DNA from: Hysterangium stoloniferum | Lineage: Eukaryota > Basidiomycota > Agaricomycetes > Hysterangiales > Hysterangiaceae | Length of the DNA: 64,000 nt | Assembly: GCA_015178975.1 (NCBI GenBank) | Contig: WHVD01000058.1 | Location: forward strand, 124,001-188,000 | Direction of reading: 5' to 3' | In this document: in pieces, positions 43,958-56,143 of the stretch | Numbering within the stretch: position 1 is the stretch's first letter | Layout of the letters: every line of letters begins with the position of its first letter | Notes under the pieces: model-generated | Databases searched by the model: none | Told to the model about the DNA's origin: nothing | Seen by the model: only the letters and a program-made list of their open reading frames with translations | Position numbers and translations under genes: made by a program

Positions 43958-46247
43958 ATGCACCCGACGACACGTCTTTCAGCTCTTCTCAACAATCTAT
44001 CCCTTCGCGCTGCAGGAACCCTACGCTCCACTGTTATTCCAGACAGTCTTGCAGGGGCGGCCCACAAAGCGGCGCCTGCTTTCAGTATAACTAGGGAGAG
44101 AGGCTTCCTCCCTAGAGAGGTGAATTTCCGCGTATTCCTCAATAAAAGCATGATATATTCCCATTTCACTCTAGGACCCCGTAAAACAGCTTCCTGCGGC
44201 TTTTTCGGCTGTAGATTCCCTCCTCGACCGCATGACCATCAAACAACCGGACGGATCAGCCGGTCTTTTGGCCACCGGGCAGTTTGGAGACACTGTCATA
44301 TCCAAGCTGAGGAACGCGGACCTTGAGAAAGAGATTTCAAAGATAATCAAGACGGGGGACCAGGTAAATTAACTATGGAGACCATTACTCGTTCACAACA
44401 AATCCAATTTTCTGATTAAATTGATTTTTTTCAGTTGACTATTTCAGCACTGTTCCGAGACTATTGGTGATTGCTATATACTCTACTTTATCATAGTCGT
44501 ACTGATGTTTGCGGGTAGTTTCCTCACGTCAGCATACCTTTTGGAACCTGTAGATATATCCTTTAGGAAGACAGGAAGCTATTGTCAAGGAAGAAGCATA
44601 CTTCCACGCGAGCTTGCAAAACCAATGGTAGCACTCGCTCGGAAGCTTGGACAATTTCCCTATATGGAGTATGCGAGTTCTTATGCACTTCGTGAGCAGA
44701 AGACTGAGTTTTCATTTTAATTATCAAAATAATTCAACTTCTGCAGAAAATTGGGCCCGCAAAGATCCCCGCAAAGGAATCGTTTTTGATAACCTCAGAC
44801 TCATCAGGGCCTTCGAGGACCCTGAGGGTAGTGAGAAAGGATTTATTCTAGTCCACGTGTTTGTGCGCAAGCCTATATCGTTTCGAGACGACTCATGAGT
44901 GTTATTTGTCAGTGACATGGTAGCACATTCGGGTGCACTCGTATCGGCAGCAGAAGACGCGCTTGCAACTGCTTCAGAAGACAGCAGACCTGCATTTAAC
45001 GACGCTCTCTGGAAGCTCTATCGGGCTTATAAAAAGGTGAGATTCGTGGTGTGTTATAACTCAACAGCCAACGACGCATTATCCCAGATCAACGAGTCAA
45101 TGGAGACCATGTGGGGACGATCAAAACCCGCGTTCGTATCTTGATTAGGCAATTCCCATGTATCTCACCTCGTGTGTCTATAGAGACTATCTAAAGTTTC
45201 GTAGCTTCATTTTCGGGACTGCTCCTAAAGAAGGTAACCCTATGTTCCCCGAAGGTGTGATCTACGAAGGTGTCGGCGATGAGAAGCCTACCTATTACAG
45301 AGGAGAGAGTGGCGCAAACGATTCGTGAGCATTTCATCCTGCCCTTCATATCGTATTCTCCAATTGAGTTTCTTAGCATGATCCCCCTGGGAGATAATCT
45401 GCTTGAAAGTGCGTCACCTTCAAACCCATTGTCATTATTTCTCATACCGCGAATCATACATAGTCACCGCAAAACTTCCGGATAATGAGCTCACCAAAGT
45501 TCTCCGAGATTTTAGACAATAGTATGTTTGGATGATACTGACGATGAACCTTCAGTTTTTTAACGTGTTTCCCCCTCAGTCGGCCGTCTAACCAGAGGGA
45601 ATATATCGCATCTGTTGAAGCAAGAGCCAGACTTGCTAAAATTAAAGATTTTGCCTTCGCAGACCCCAAAAGCTTAGCTTTGTATGTGCTCAACGTGGAT
45701 CAGGTACGCGACACTTATGAAGACGGGAAGTAAAAAGGCCATATACTTTCTCACAGATACGCGAATTCAGAGACAGGCACTGGCGTTTTACCAAAGAATA
45801 TATCATTCGTAGGAGCTCTTACGGGATAGCTACTGGGGGGTCTCCCATTTTGAAATACCTCCCTCAGGTCGATCACCATTCGCGCTGGATTCATTGACTA
45901 CCCTGAGCTCACTATGACCTTTACAGAACCTTAGCACTGTGGTTGCGATCCTCGACGAAGCCTGCAACGCTCTCCCTTCCGCTGCCTCTCTTCTATCTCG
46001 AGGACTCGACCCAATCATCGCAGAAAGCGTCGAGGCGTGCCGCCACCGCTCTGCCGTCCAGAAACGAATCTTAGAGAGGGAGATGGAAGTGTGGCAAATC
46101 ATCGAGGAACAGAGGAGTACGGAAGTGGCAGCAATGGGCCAGGGCGGGCCATCTGGAGTCGGTTCTAACCTCAGAGCTGGGGCAATAGGCCTAGGAGAGG
46201 CAAAACGTCTTCAGCGTGGAAGCGTTGGCAGCGATCGTGGAGGTTGA
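43958..46247 (+). CDS. Indoleamine 2,3-dioxygenase (IDO), tryptophan catabolism
   Basis: Haem enzyme opening the indole ring of tryptophan to N-formylkynurenine, the first step to kynurenine and NAD. Thirteen exons: 43958-44119, 44175-44363, 44435-44466, 44519-44691, 44747-44858, 44913-45036, 45088-45131, 45184-45324, 45377-45408, 45464-45521, 45580-45703, 45757-45867, 45927-46247; all phases agree and give 540 residues. Family blocks: LFRDYCFLTSAYLLEP, VDMVAHSGALV, TMWGRSKPADYLKFRSF, YRGESGANDS, and FRDRHWRFTKEYI with His405 at the haem-ligand position, then ATGGSPILKYLPQNLS. The N-terminus has a Ser/Arg-rich stretch before FLPRED. The C-terminal ~100 residues extend past the catalytic domain. 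Basidiomycetes often hold several IDO paralogues; which one this is cannot be told here. Confidence 0.96.
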
Positions 46248-46862
46248 ATGACCGGTGATTCTAAATTTACACATATGAATTCCCCTTTTTCTGTAAGCTC
46301 AATCATTTCTTGGAATATATTTTGTGAATGTGCATCGTCCCATCATCTTTCAAAACAAACGTCGACGAATAAGGACGTTCTCGGCGGGGGCTTCTGGCAT
46401 ATTGCGTGCTGAACGTCCATTATATGTTGGAATATCCGATTTCTCGATATTCAATAGATATTTAAGGCTTTGCTGCTTTAAATAGTGCGTTCTACTATCA
46501 GCTCATCTTGTTTTATGAATCCTGGAATATATGTCAGGGTTTATTGTAAGATCAAAGTACTTACGCGACGCTGGGGAGAGATAAGATGAAAACACACCGT
46601 TGGACGTCAAACACTTCATAACTGGCGGTCTCCCGGGCGTGTTGGACATGATCGAGGGCCTCAGAGAGTTACCCCGTGTTTGCTGTAATATTTCACTTCA
46701 CATGCAGGCCTGATTGACGGACAAGACCACCTGATCGTGACAGTTACTAGTCATGTCCTCACGTTTTCCACGAGTTTCTACTTGACACAGCCAGTGCCAA
46801 AATTAAAAAACCACCTTTGCAGTGGATGAGCTTTGCTCCACACTCCCACCGCGAAATTGATA
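46248..46862. other. Intergenic region IDO to exonuclease
   Basis: No gene or repeat recognised; it holds the 3' flank of IDO and the promoter of the exonuclease gene. Confidence 0.5.
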
Positions 46863-47920
46863 ATGACATCAAACGTCGTTCCAGTTTTCCATGGCGATCC
46901 TACGAACGCCAGTCTTCGATCTGAAGAAACGATTAAGGCTCCTACGAGCACCCATTCAAGGAGTAGTCTAAATCCTCATGCTCCGGTCTTTATCCCGCGA
47001 GCATTAGCAGCACACGTGCAGGCGGTGTACCCCATGTACTCATGGAGCACTATATCTCCGCAGGCAGAAATGAGATATATTCGAGATGCGGCAACGGCCG
47101 ATGTAGAAGTGCAACGATTGAAAGAGTAGGGCCTTTTGTGGGCTATCACCGTTGCGATCTTGACGCAGACGCGTTACTTAGACCACTAGGATTTGATATG
47201 GAATGGCATTCTGGTGCCTCGTTCAAGGGACCGCAAGGAAAGACGGCGGTCATTCAAATCTGTGATGATAAGAGAATCCTCATCATTCAAGTGTCCGCGA
47301 TGAGTGGTATGACACTTTTCTTATTAATTAATTGATTCTTCAATCGCTATGACAGATTTCCCTAGCAAACTCCGGGTAGCGCGTACTTACCTTGCTGGAC
47401 AAGCGGGTCGCTTACCAGATGTAACAGAACATCTTAGAATCGCCACACGTAGTAAAAATGGGGATTGGTGTCTTAGGTAGGCACAATACGGCTTTGGCGC
47501 GTTGTTCTGAACATTCCAAAATCAGGAGATGGGCATAAGCTCCGTCGTGATTTTGGAATCATCGCGAACGGGCTATTAGAGCTCGGGAGTTTCGTGAACC
47601 TTGTCGATCCTCCGTTCAAGAAAAGCATGATATCCTTGAAGAATGCCGTTGAAAGGTATACCGGATACACGCTTTTGAAAGGGGTCTTCGAAAAGTCTGA
47701 TTGGGAGGCCATTTTGTCTTCGGAGCAGCTAGAATGTATGTCTGCTCATTAATGCGGACGAGTCTTGATCTTTTATATTTCAGATGCGGCGAATGACGCA
47801 CATGCTGCTTTGTTTGTCTTCACTGCCCTGCTTGAAAGGGCTCGAGCGCAGGGTCTAGTTGTGAAACCCGTCATAGTTCCAAATAGTCTCGGGATGGGAA
47901 TTACTTATATCGAGGACTGA
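46863..47920 (+). CDS. DEDDy 3'-5' exonuclease (Werner/RNase D-like)
   Basis: Six exons (46863-47125, 47182-47306, 47356-47375, 47428-47476, 47526-47735, 47784-47920) give 267 residues; introns are 48-56 bp. The ATG at 46863 is the first in frame. The domain starts at PLGFDMEW: Exo I Asp93/Glu95. Exo II is GDGHKL with Asp154. Exo III is YAANDAH with Tyr223 and Asp227, so all DEDDy catalytic residues are present. This family trims 3' ends of DNA or structured RNA using two metal ions. There is no helicase or HRDC domain, so it is a stand-alone exonuclease. It converges with Tsc1 downstream. The 20-nt exon 3 is short but in phase. Confidence 0.92.
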
Positions 47921-48459
47921 TCGCTGATCAAGAGAATTGAATAAATCAGTACTCTGCAGCATGTTTGAATTAAAAGCATGAATAGACACGGTAACTATTC
48001 AAAATGATGTAGTCAATCAACGAATGTGGCGTGGTGGAGCTGCCAATTCAGAGAATAAATCACATCTATAGTTTCATACGATTTAACTCGGCGGCAGTCC
48101 TACTTGCATGATAAAGCGACACAAGAACGAATGATGTAACATGGATATGAACGATGGGGAGAGGGAATACGGGTGGAGGCATGTTAATAAAAGCGAGATA
48201 AGATTCTTGGGCTCTCATGTCAAGGGTATTACAGCGAGTCGCAGTAGAGGGGGAAAGGAAAGCGAGGATGACGATTGGGTTTGGTGTGCAAGAAGGCTCT
48301 CACGACAGCGTGAACTACTTTTAGAGAATACTTGCTAACCCAAAAGTTAAAAAGTCGAATCGCTTACAATTCTGATAAAAGATTTAGGGGATCACAAAAT
48401 AAGTTCATAGTGAGTAGTAATACAATATTTGTCTGTGACGTTTGAAGGGTGAGGAGTGT
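47921..48459. other. Convergent intergenic region
   Basis: Shared 3' flank of the exonuclease (+) and Tsc1 (-) genes; no feature recognised. Confidence 0.5.
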
Positions 48460-51446
48460 CTAAGTTGCTTTGAGAGCAGACGCTAAGGTGCCCGGGCGAG
48501 TTGAGACCCGTAAGGCTTCAGCCTCCACCCTTAGCTCCTCCATCTGGTCGCACAGCTGGTCGTTGTTCTCCTTCAAGGCGTCACGTTCCACAGTAAGACT
48601 CGAGACTCGTGTTCTAAGAGTCTCCATCATTTCATAAATTTCCTGTGACGGCTCTGGCCGCGGGCGGGGTGGTGGGGCACGGGCCTCCAGTGCTGAAATT
48701 CTGTTGCGCAGAGAGCTGGACCGGTCGCATGAGTATGTTGTAACCAGTAACGTATGAAATATGCTTACTCGATGGTAAGGGCTAGTTCGTGATTAGCATT
48801 TTCGTAGCTCTCAATAAGCAGTAGCTTGTTCCTATATCTGCTTCGTAGCTCGTCTAGATAGGCTGCTTGCTCCTTCAGATGTTGCACATCCTCGTCCCTT
48901 TTTATGCCAATTAAACCAGGTATCCACGGATTATGCATAACATACCATAGTCGTTGAGACTTCGTCATTTGACTGATTTTATCTTCGTAATCCTTTAAAC
49001 GCTGAACCTTCGGTGCATTTTCTTTAATCATTGTCTCTAGCTTGAAGACATTTTCGGTGGCATCAGCGAGACGAGTCGCTTGAGCTTCGAGCATTGCCTT
49101 CGGAGGAAATCTATCAGTTTATGCCTTGTCCGTCTAATATTCATGCTACAAACCTTGAGATTCGAATATTCGCTTTGCAATCGGGACTTTTCTTCATTCC
49201 ATTTTTGCTTCTCAGCTCTTTCAGCTTTCAAACGTGTTTGTAGAATATCGGTGTAGCCGTGGTGTTGAGCTTTCATAGTGGCTGCGCCTGCTTGCTCTTT
49301 CGCTAGCGTCTTCTCTAGTTGGTGGACCTTGCTTTTGAATTCCTTCAGTTTATTGTGCTTGGGAATTATATTAGCATAGGTCTACGACGTGAAAGACCTC
49401 ATACCAGACTTTGCCTTTCTTCCTCGGCACCTTTCACAAGAATGCGATCCAAGTAAAGAGATCCTATGCGCTTAACATGTTCTCGCTTCAACCAAAGCTC
49501 ATAATTAAGCTCGGTTCTTAGTAACAGAGTTTCTCGTTGCAGGCTTGATATAACTTCTTCATGTAGAGGCATAGCGGTGACGACAGGACCATCAGGGGCA
49601 GTTGCCTTGAGGGCAGTCGCATCAGTAGAAATAGGAACTGTGGATGGAAATATTGCACTTGGCCAAGAGGGGATTGGGTCCGAGATATCAATTTCAGCGC
49701 CAGATTTGAGGGCATGGTATGTTGCTAAGATATCTTGGACGGAAACCCGCAGACGTCCGGATGAGAAATCTGTACCACGTAGATCGATAAACACCTTGTC
49801 ATCTGGAACTTGAGGGCTGTTATCCCCCGACAAAGTGCTTTTAACAGTAACGTTTTCAGTGGCCGTATCATGTGAATCAGGGAGAGAAAAGGCATCTGGC
49901 ATCAGGGGAAGTGATAATGCTGCGTTCCGCACATCTAGCATGGTACAAGTCATGACAAGGTGAGGTACAGTCCACCCCAACCAACGATTCCGCTCTTCAA
50001 GTTCGGACTGAGCAGTGTGTACGAGGATAGATGGGTGCAGAATGTTGTGTCGTAGAATTGCCTAGAATAATTCAATATTCAAAAATGTTAGGAATAAATG
50101 GTTAAAGCAATGCGTAAACGTCTATATGGGAGATGACACACCCTAGATCTGGTCCGAATTTGGTCTTCGTCGATGACTTCAGGCCAGTCTTCTCGGAAAG
50201 GGCTTTTGAGGCCTGCCTTCGCCAGATAACCAGCTGGACCTCTAAGAAATGCGATGATATTGCAAGGGTATAATCCATAAAGGGTGCTAAATAAATACAG
50301 AGGCGAGGGCGGGTTCGAGACAGATGATACGAATGTGGCATCTGCTGACAAGTATGAGAATGTCACACATTCTGAATTTGGGTGAAACATTACTTAGTCT
50401 TTCCCACCGGACATCATGTCTAATTGGAGGCGTATGAGCTGAATCCAGTTCAGGATCAGATACACGACTCTGGGACGACGTGTCCGAACAGGAAACTTCT
50501 CGTTCAAGCAAGTCTGCAGTCCTCGACCTTTGTTTCCAGCACATCACCCGTGCGAGAATTGCGTAACAATACGGAAGTATACGAATTAATGTTTCCAGGG
50601 CATGAATTGCGAACTGAGGAAGTAGAGTCACCAGCGTGGCGATCTCTACCTCAAAAAGAGTGGAGGATCCATCCACAACCAGCGATAACAGGAAGGAATC
50701 CAACATCGGGTGTGCCGCAAATTCTTTTACCGGGAAGTGTTCTGATCGTAAGATGTCACCTAGTAACACGGAGAGTTTTAGTCTTCGTCGTGGGGCGGCA
50801 AAGAATGCGTGAATTCCATCCAGGAAGTCCTAAAGATGTTGTGAGTATGACAACAAATTATATTATTTTAACGACAAACTTGGGGCTTCTGGATACAATA
50901 TTGTTCTAGTATATCTCCTAGGTTGCGCTTCCAGGTTTGCTGTGCACGTTGTTCCTCGCTACTCATGGTTGCTTGTTCAAGTGCATCACTCCCCGAGCTT
51001 TCATCATAAGCATCCAAAAGGAACAGCTCCATAATACGCTTCCTAAATTCACCAACCTTAGGCGAATCATGAATTAATGCATGCAGTGTAATTGTCTTGG
51101 CTTCCTGTTGTGCGCCCGCAGATAATCTCGGATCTCGTAAAGCGGCGCGCAGGACAAGATCCCACCAGTCAGTAATAGCGTATATTGGGCGAAATATCGG
51201 AAGAAATGCGTGCAGAATCGCTAGAAATGCCTCCACGTTCGCAGAAGATGAGTGGTCGACGAGATCTTTGTACATTGACTGTAGCTCGTCCCTCAATTGG
51301 TTCAGAGCTGCCTGGTCTTCTTCGCTATGTTTTCGAACAAAAGCATCGATTGATACTAGAGCTTCTGATAGAGCTTCCGATAGACCTTTGCTTGAAGAAC
51401 CCTTTGCCAAAGCGACTCTAATCCGCTGCGAAATATTTGATGACAT
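48460..51446 (-). CDS. tsc1: Tsc1/hamartin, TSC complex subunit
   Basis: Eight exons on the minus strand (51446-50880, 50829-50394, 50344-50142, 50061-49405, 49357-49154, 49097-48946, 48897-48769, 48715-48460) give 867 residues with consistent phases. Tsc1 stabilises the GAP Tsc2, which switches off Rheb and so TORC1. Hamartin marks: the N-terminal helical-repeat region with FLDGIHAFFA, HPMLDSFLLSLVVDGSSTLF, LLPQFAIHALETL and RVMCWKQ, then LFSTLYGLYPCNIIAFLRGP. A Ser/Thr/Pro-rich linker follows (to about residue 560). A long coiled coil runs through LKAERAEKQKW, LRSRYRNKLLLIESYENANHEL to VERDALKENNDQLCDQMEEL, the Tsc2-binding type. Length is in the fungal range and the gene appears intact. 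Confidence 0.93.
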
Positions 51447-53246
51447 CGAGTAGGCGAAGTGGAATCACCCGAGAACCTGGCTTACTCAGCTCAGCTACCT
51501 GGACTGAAGCGGGGCTTGAGTAAACCTGTTGTCGCAACTGATTTTTCCTACCGATTTCTCTCCAAATTCAACCCGGGTTTGTGAAAAACAAACTCGACTG
51601 ATATATAATCTCTGATTATGAGTCACTCCACCCCCGTTTATGCTCTCCCAGCCCCGTAAGTTCGCTCCCAACATCGAACCTTCCGAGAGGTCAAACGGCA
51701 GATATCTAGATGTTATTAAATGTCGTTACTGAGAGTAATTAAATGGGTGCTCTGGGTGTTCTGATAGTATTAATCTATTACGGACATTTCAAGGAGAAAT
51801 GTGCGGGGTTGCGGACTGGCATCAACAAAAATGACTCAAATATTTCCCAAATATCGAAAGGGACAGTTTTTGCTTCCAAGCATACACATGATCCGATCAC
51901 TGAACACGAGATCCCACACTAAGACCAAGAATTCAGCACTCTCGGTCTACAGACGATCAGCCGAAACAAGGAAGATCGTTGAGAATGAAACTGCACTTAC
52001 ATTTCCAATCCGAATGAGAACCATCTCCATTCCTCCTTTCTATTCCTTCTTTGGCATTGGCAACCACGAAAAGTTTATGACCCGTCGCCTTCGTCAATAT
52101 CACCTGCTCATTGTATATAACACTGCATCCTCAATTTGTAGTATCAGCAGATATTCATAAATACATTATTCATGAAGAAACAACTCCCAACTCAATCAAA
52201 AATCTACTCTTTCTTCGGTTTGGAGGGCGAGAATGATGAGGTCGCCCGCCCGATTGGGAATTGCAGGAGTGGCGGCACTCAGTGTAGAGTCACCGTGAAC
52301 AAGAGTTTCTTCTTTGCTCTTTAATGCAAGGAGCGTCTGTTGACGTCCGAAGAATTTTTAAGCTTCCTCAGGTACTGGTAATTAGAAATTTCTTTAGCGA
52401 GCTCTAAAAATATTCCAAACGATTAATGGTGATGGCGATATTGACAATCAACGGTGCCGACGAGGCAATCGCAATACTGTACACAGCCTTAACAATCACT
52501 TTCGTACTCCAGTGCCAGACACTAGTTATCAACTGCAAAGACCAATCATCAAGCTTGTATTCTCCCCACCCTCCAACATCACGCTGGCTCCAACCGTCCC
52601 CTGATGCCATCCTCTGAGTCATCGAACCTTAAGCAGAAATCTTTTTCACACTTCAGGACTGAAAGTATGACGGATTGTCCTGTCCTGGGCGGGGTGCCGC
52701 TATATTTAGGTTTTCAGGATGTCAGGGGTTTAGAGAAATTCTATGGTATGTGGGTCAACACCTAGCCTGTTACAATCAGTCTGGGATACTCGAAGTGCAC
52801 TGGGGAAATAGTTGATCTAACCGATCTAGTTAAACCAACTGAGCCAGCCATCACTCGTACAGGAGCTAGCGGTTTCAAATTCCATTTCCTGAAGGAGTCG
52901 ATGTCTTAAAACACAAATTAATATCATGCTTTTCCCTTCCCTATAATGTTGTCTACCATCTAGAGAGCGCCGGTTATAACACCTCGGAATTTATCGTTAC
53001 ATTCTAATTTTGTATATGATTCAACTTCACCTCGCACTCTCGTATTTACGGTTATGATCATCATCAGGCTGTATATAGGTAGATAAATACGTTGCCAATC
53101 CCCATGGCGATCTCCGGTCACATAAGGGTATAATAGAATTTCTAAAATTATTAAGGAATCGATAACATAAGGAAATAGAGGTAACAACGTAATACTTGAG
53201 TGGGGTGATAAAAAAAATTTAAAGAATCAGAATAGGTCTAACACAA
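51447..53246. other. Intergenic region with a possible unassigned exon
   Basis: No gene is recognised with confidence. On the minus strand about 52345-52195 reads as an open, coding-like tail (RQQTLLALKSKEETLVHG ... LIILALQTEERVDF, stop). An ATG-bearing open frame lies upstream at 52622-52404. No splice pair joining them in phase was found, so a small gene here is only a possibility. Confidence 0.3.
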
Positions 53247-54536
53247 TCACGAGGCATGCCCTAATGCCTTCCGAGTCGCAGGAACAAAAAGACCCTTGCT
53301 CTTCACCGAGCCTACGACCCAGTCACCAAACATCAGTCCCCACAATGCATTCACGAAGCCCGCGCCACCCTGGAAAATATGTCCATCAGCAAAATGCACA
53401 AACGTCTATACATGAGGATAAACCCACCCGTCCGATAGATATGAAGATCATTTCCATCGAGCCTTTGTAGACCTTCTTCGGCGTAGCACCATTCGCAACG
53501 TCTCCAACGTTCGCGACTACGATGGGTAAGTGGCCATACGCGATCTTTCCAATCTGCTTCTGCTCCTTCCATTCGATCATATCTCCGAGCGCAAATATAT
53601 TATTATATCCATTGACTTGCAGAGTAGGCTTCACATTGACGTATCCGCTCTTCGCGAGGACATCAGCGCCAAGCGAACTTCCGATCCACTCGTTGTTCGG
53701 TGCTGAGCCGGTAGCGATGATGATGAAATCTACTTCGAGTGATATACCGTTGGTCGTTGTTGTTGACTCGGCGTTCTCGATTTTGTCGCCCAGAATGAGC
53801 TCTACGTTTCTTTTTGTTAAACGACGGGCGACGTCTTTCCGGAATTTGGCGGGATAGGCGTCGTTTAGGAGGGCCTTGCCGCTGTGCACGATGGTTACGT
53901 GTTTTTCCTGGAGGTAATTGAAGTGTAAGGTGGTGTATTCTTTTTTTAAAAATAATACTTACGGGGTAGTAATGGCTAATTTCCCCTGCGACTTCTGTAA
54001 TGATTCAATATCTGGTGAGTAATTATCAATGCAAATTTTGCACTGATAAACTTACCAACACCAACAGCACCTCCACCGGCAATAGCTATGCTCTTGGCAG
54101 CCTTGATCTTTTCCCTGTACCCAGCAACATATTCTACAGCCTTCTCCCTCCCGGTAGGAAAATGCACATATGAGGGCGACCACCGGTTCCCTGTCGCAAG
54201 CACCAACACGTCGTACGGCACACTTTCCCCAGTCTCCAGCGCCACACTCCCGCCGCCGTCACCCTTATTCGGGAGGATAGAAGCAACCTTCCCCTGCTTA
54301 ACCCTGCCATTGCCATTCACGAAGAGTTTATCGAGCGTAATGAGGGCCGAATCCTCAAGCTTCCCCTCGTCGGTGACGATCATGCGTGGCGTGGCGACGA
54401 GATAGACATAGAGCGGACTTGGCGAGATCAATGTTATTTCAAACTTGCTGCTGTCGCTTTTTTCAGACAGGCTGCGGGCCACAGCTGTCCCTCCTGCTCC
54501 TCCTCCGACGATTACGATTTGCTTTTTCGGTGCCAT
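53247..54536 (-). CDS. AIF2/AMID-like FAD-dependent oxidoreductase
   Basis: Four exons (54536-54056, 53994-53963, 53907-53428, 53369-53247) give 371 residues with GT-AG introns of 55-61 bp. It is a pyridine-nucleotide disulfide oxidoreductase-fold protein of the AMID/FSP1/Ndi1-like group that oxidises NAD(P)H with FAD. An N-terminal Rossmann motif IVIVGGGAGG (residues 7-16) binds FAD. A second, IAIAGGGAVG, binds NAD(P)H and continues through VAGEI. LVLATG and IIIATGSAPN follow; NIFALGDM is the C-terminal FAD motif. No mitochondrial presequence or membrane segment stands out (start MAPKKQ). Fungal members have been linked to cell death or quinone reduction; the substrate cannot be read from sequence. 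Exon 2 is only 32 nt. Confidence 0.94.
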
Positions 54537-55810
54537 AGTGTGGGGCAGTAAATGTGGAATGGGAATGGATGATCGCTGGTTAAGTACATGATCTTCACAT
54601 TTCTAATGCTTTTATAAAAAGAGCGACCGTTGGCCGACCTGAAATCGCGTAATGGGAATTATGTCATTAGCTTTAAAAATTTGTCACGTTAAGGTAAGCG
54701 TGCCACGTGACGGGAACTTGCTGCGTGAACATTTTTGATGCCAAGGTCTGCACTCTTCTCATAATATGGCCATACCGTACATAGCCGATAAATTTAGTGA
54801 ATGGAGAAAAAAAAAGAAGCATAAGAAAAGACAGGAAAAAAGGAGAGAAAACCACTAAGTCAGATATCTGTGGAATACATGGCGCCAAATGTATGTATTA
54901 TAAATCGACTTATCATAACACACTTATGTCACGTTACTAGCCTAGAAATGGTTGTAAGACCTTTAAACATACCAATTGTCATCATCTTGATCCGTCATTC
55001 GCGCATTACTAGAACTGCCCTCTTAGATGGTATACAAAGTTGTTACTGACTCAGAGAAGACAACTCGAATTCACAGCGATTGAACCGAGACAAGTGAGAT
55101 AAGAGAGATTGCGTAGTAGTAATAAATTAGCCTCGCGCGCACAGCACCTCCACCAGATTCCATTCAGCATTATGAAATCATGAATTTGGAATTTCACAGC
55201 AGGTACAGGCGGTTTCAGTTACAGGCTGACTTGAAGGTGCATGTTGACGGAACATCATCACGAGCCAGCAACGAACAGCCACCGTAACCGTGACCTCCAT
55301 GTTAGATGAGGGAGCCAGGGAATCGATTGAGATGAACAGCACATTTGGGTAGGTGGGAATGATTCGGATCATCGATGGATCACAACTACCATGACGTAGT
55401 CCGGTCATAGGTTAGTGTGGTCGTTTAAGAACACGAAAAATTTAAAGACTATTGCTGAATATGAATCACTACACTTGCGAATGTGCCCCCGATGCCACGA
55501 TAAAACGTGACCAAAATTGTCACACACCGCTTGCGATGAGAAAAGCAACTAAAAGGCCCGAACGACGCACAATGCGTACCAATGACTTGCAATGCCTTCA
55601 GTCACGGTACAAAGTAGTCGACGCTGCTGCCAAAACACAGACAAAATCGAGAGGTAGAATAGAATACAAGTAAAATGAGGCCCCACAAAGGAACAGTACA
55701 AATATTCGACGCAGGAAGAATGCAACACACAACACAGCAAGATAAAAGAAAGGCATGAGGCATGTAGGCATAGCAAGATGTGTTGGAACGGTTCACAGTG
55801 TTTTGCACCA
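54537..55810. other. Intergenic region
   Basis: No gene recognised. It holds the AIF2-like gene promoter at its left end and the 3' flank of the HMG gene at its right end. Confidence 0.5.
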
Positions 55811-56143
55811 TTATGCAGTAGCCTTGGGGTTTTCTTTCGCCTTTTTCCAGTTCTGTGCAGCAAGCTTGAATCTGATGGATGGAAGAGGACATGCTAAGGA
55901 AAGTAATAACGCAAGTAAATAATGGGCATACCGCTCAGTGTGTGGCATATCAGGGTCGTCTGCCTTGAGACGCGCCAATTCCTGTTGAACAAACTTGTTG
56001 TACGGCGAGATCTTCTTAGCTCCACCCCCGGACTTGCCTGTCCACGTTCGTCAGTTATTACGACGCGATAATACAAACATAATGGCACGCGCACCCTTGC
56101 GCTTGGGCTTGTCACCTGAGTCTGCTTTCTTGGGAGGGGCCAT
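55811..56143 (-). CDS. Small YABBY-like HMG-box protein
   Basis: Exons 56143-56095, 56037-55932 and 55871-55811 encode 71 residues. The start MAPPKKADSGDKPKRKG is a basic, Lys-rich nuclear-type tail. Next comes ISPYNKFVQQELARLKADDP, DMPHTERFKLAAQNWKKAKE, which matches the HMG-like half of plant YABBY proteins (compare their A/SYNRFIKEEI ... HREAFSAAAKNW pattern). The zinc-finger half of true YABBY proteins is absent. A chromatin or DNA-bending role is likely by family but not shown. All introns are GT-AG (57 and 60 bp). High Lys content and tiny size resemble abundant chromosomal proteins such as Nhp6. Confidence 0.88.
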
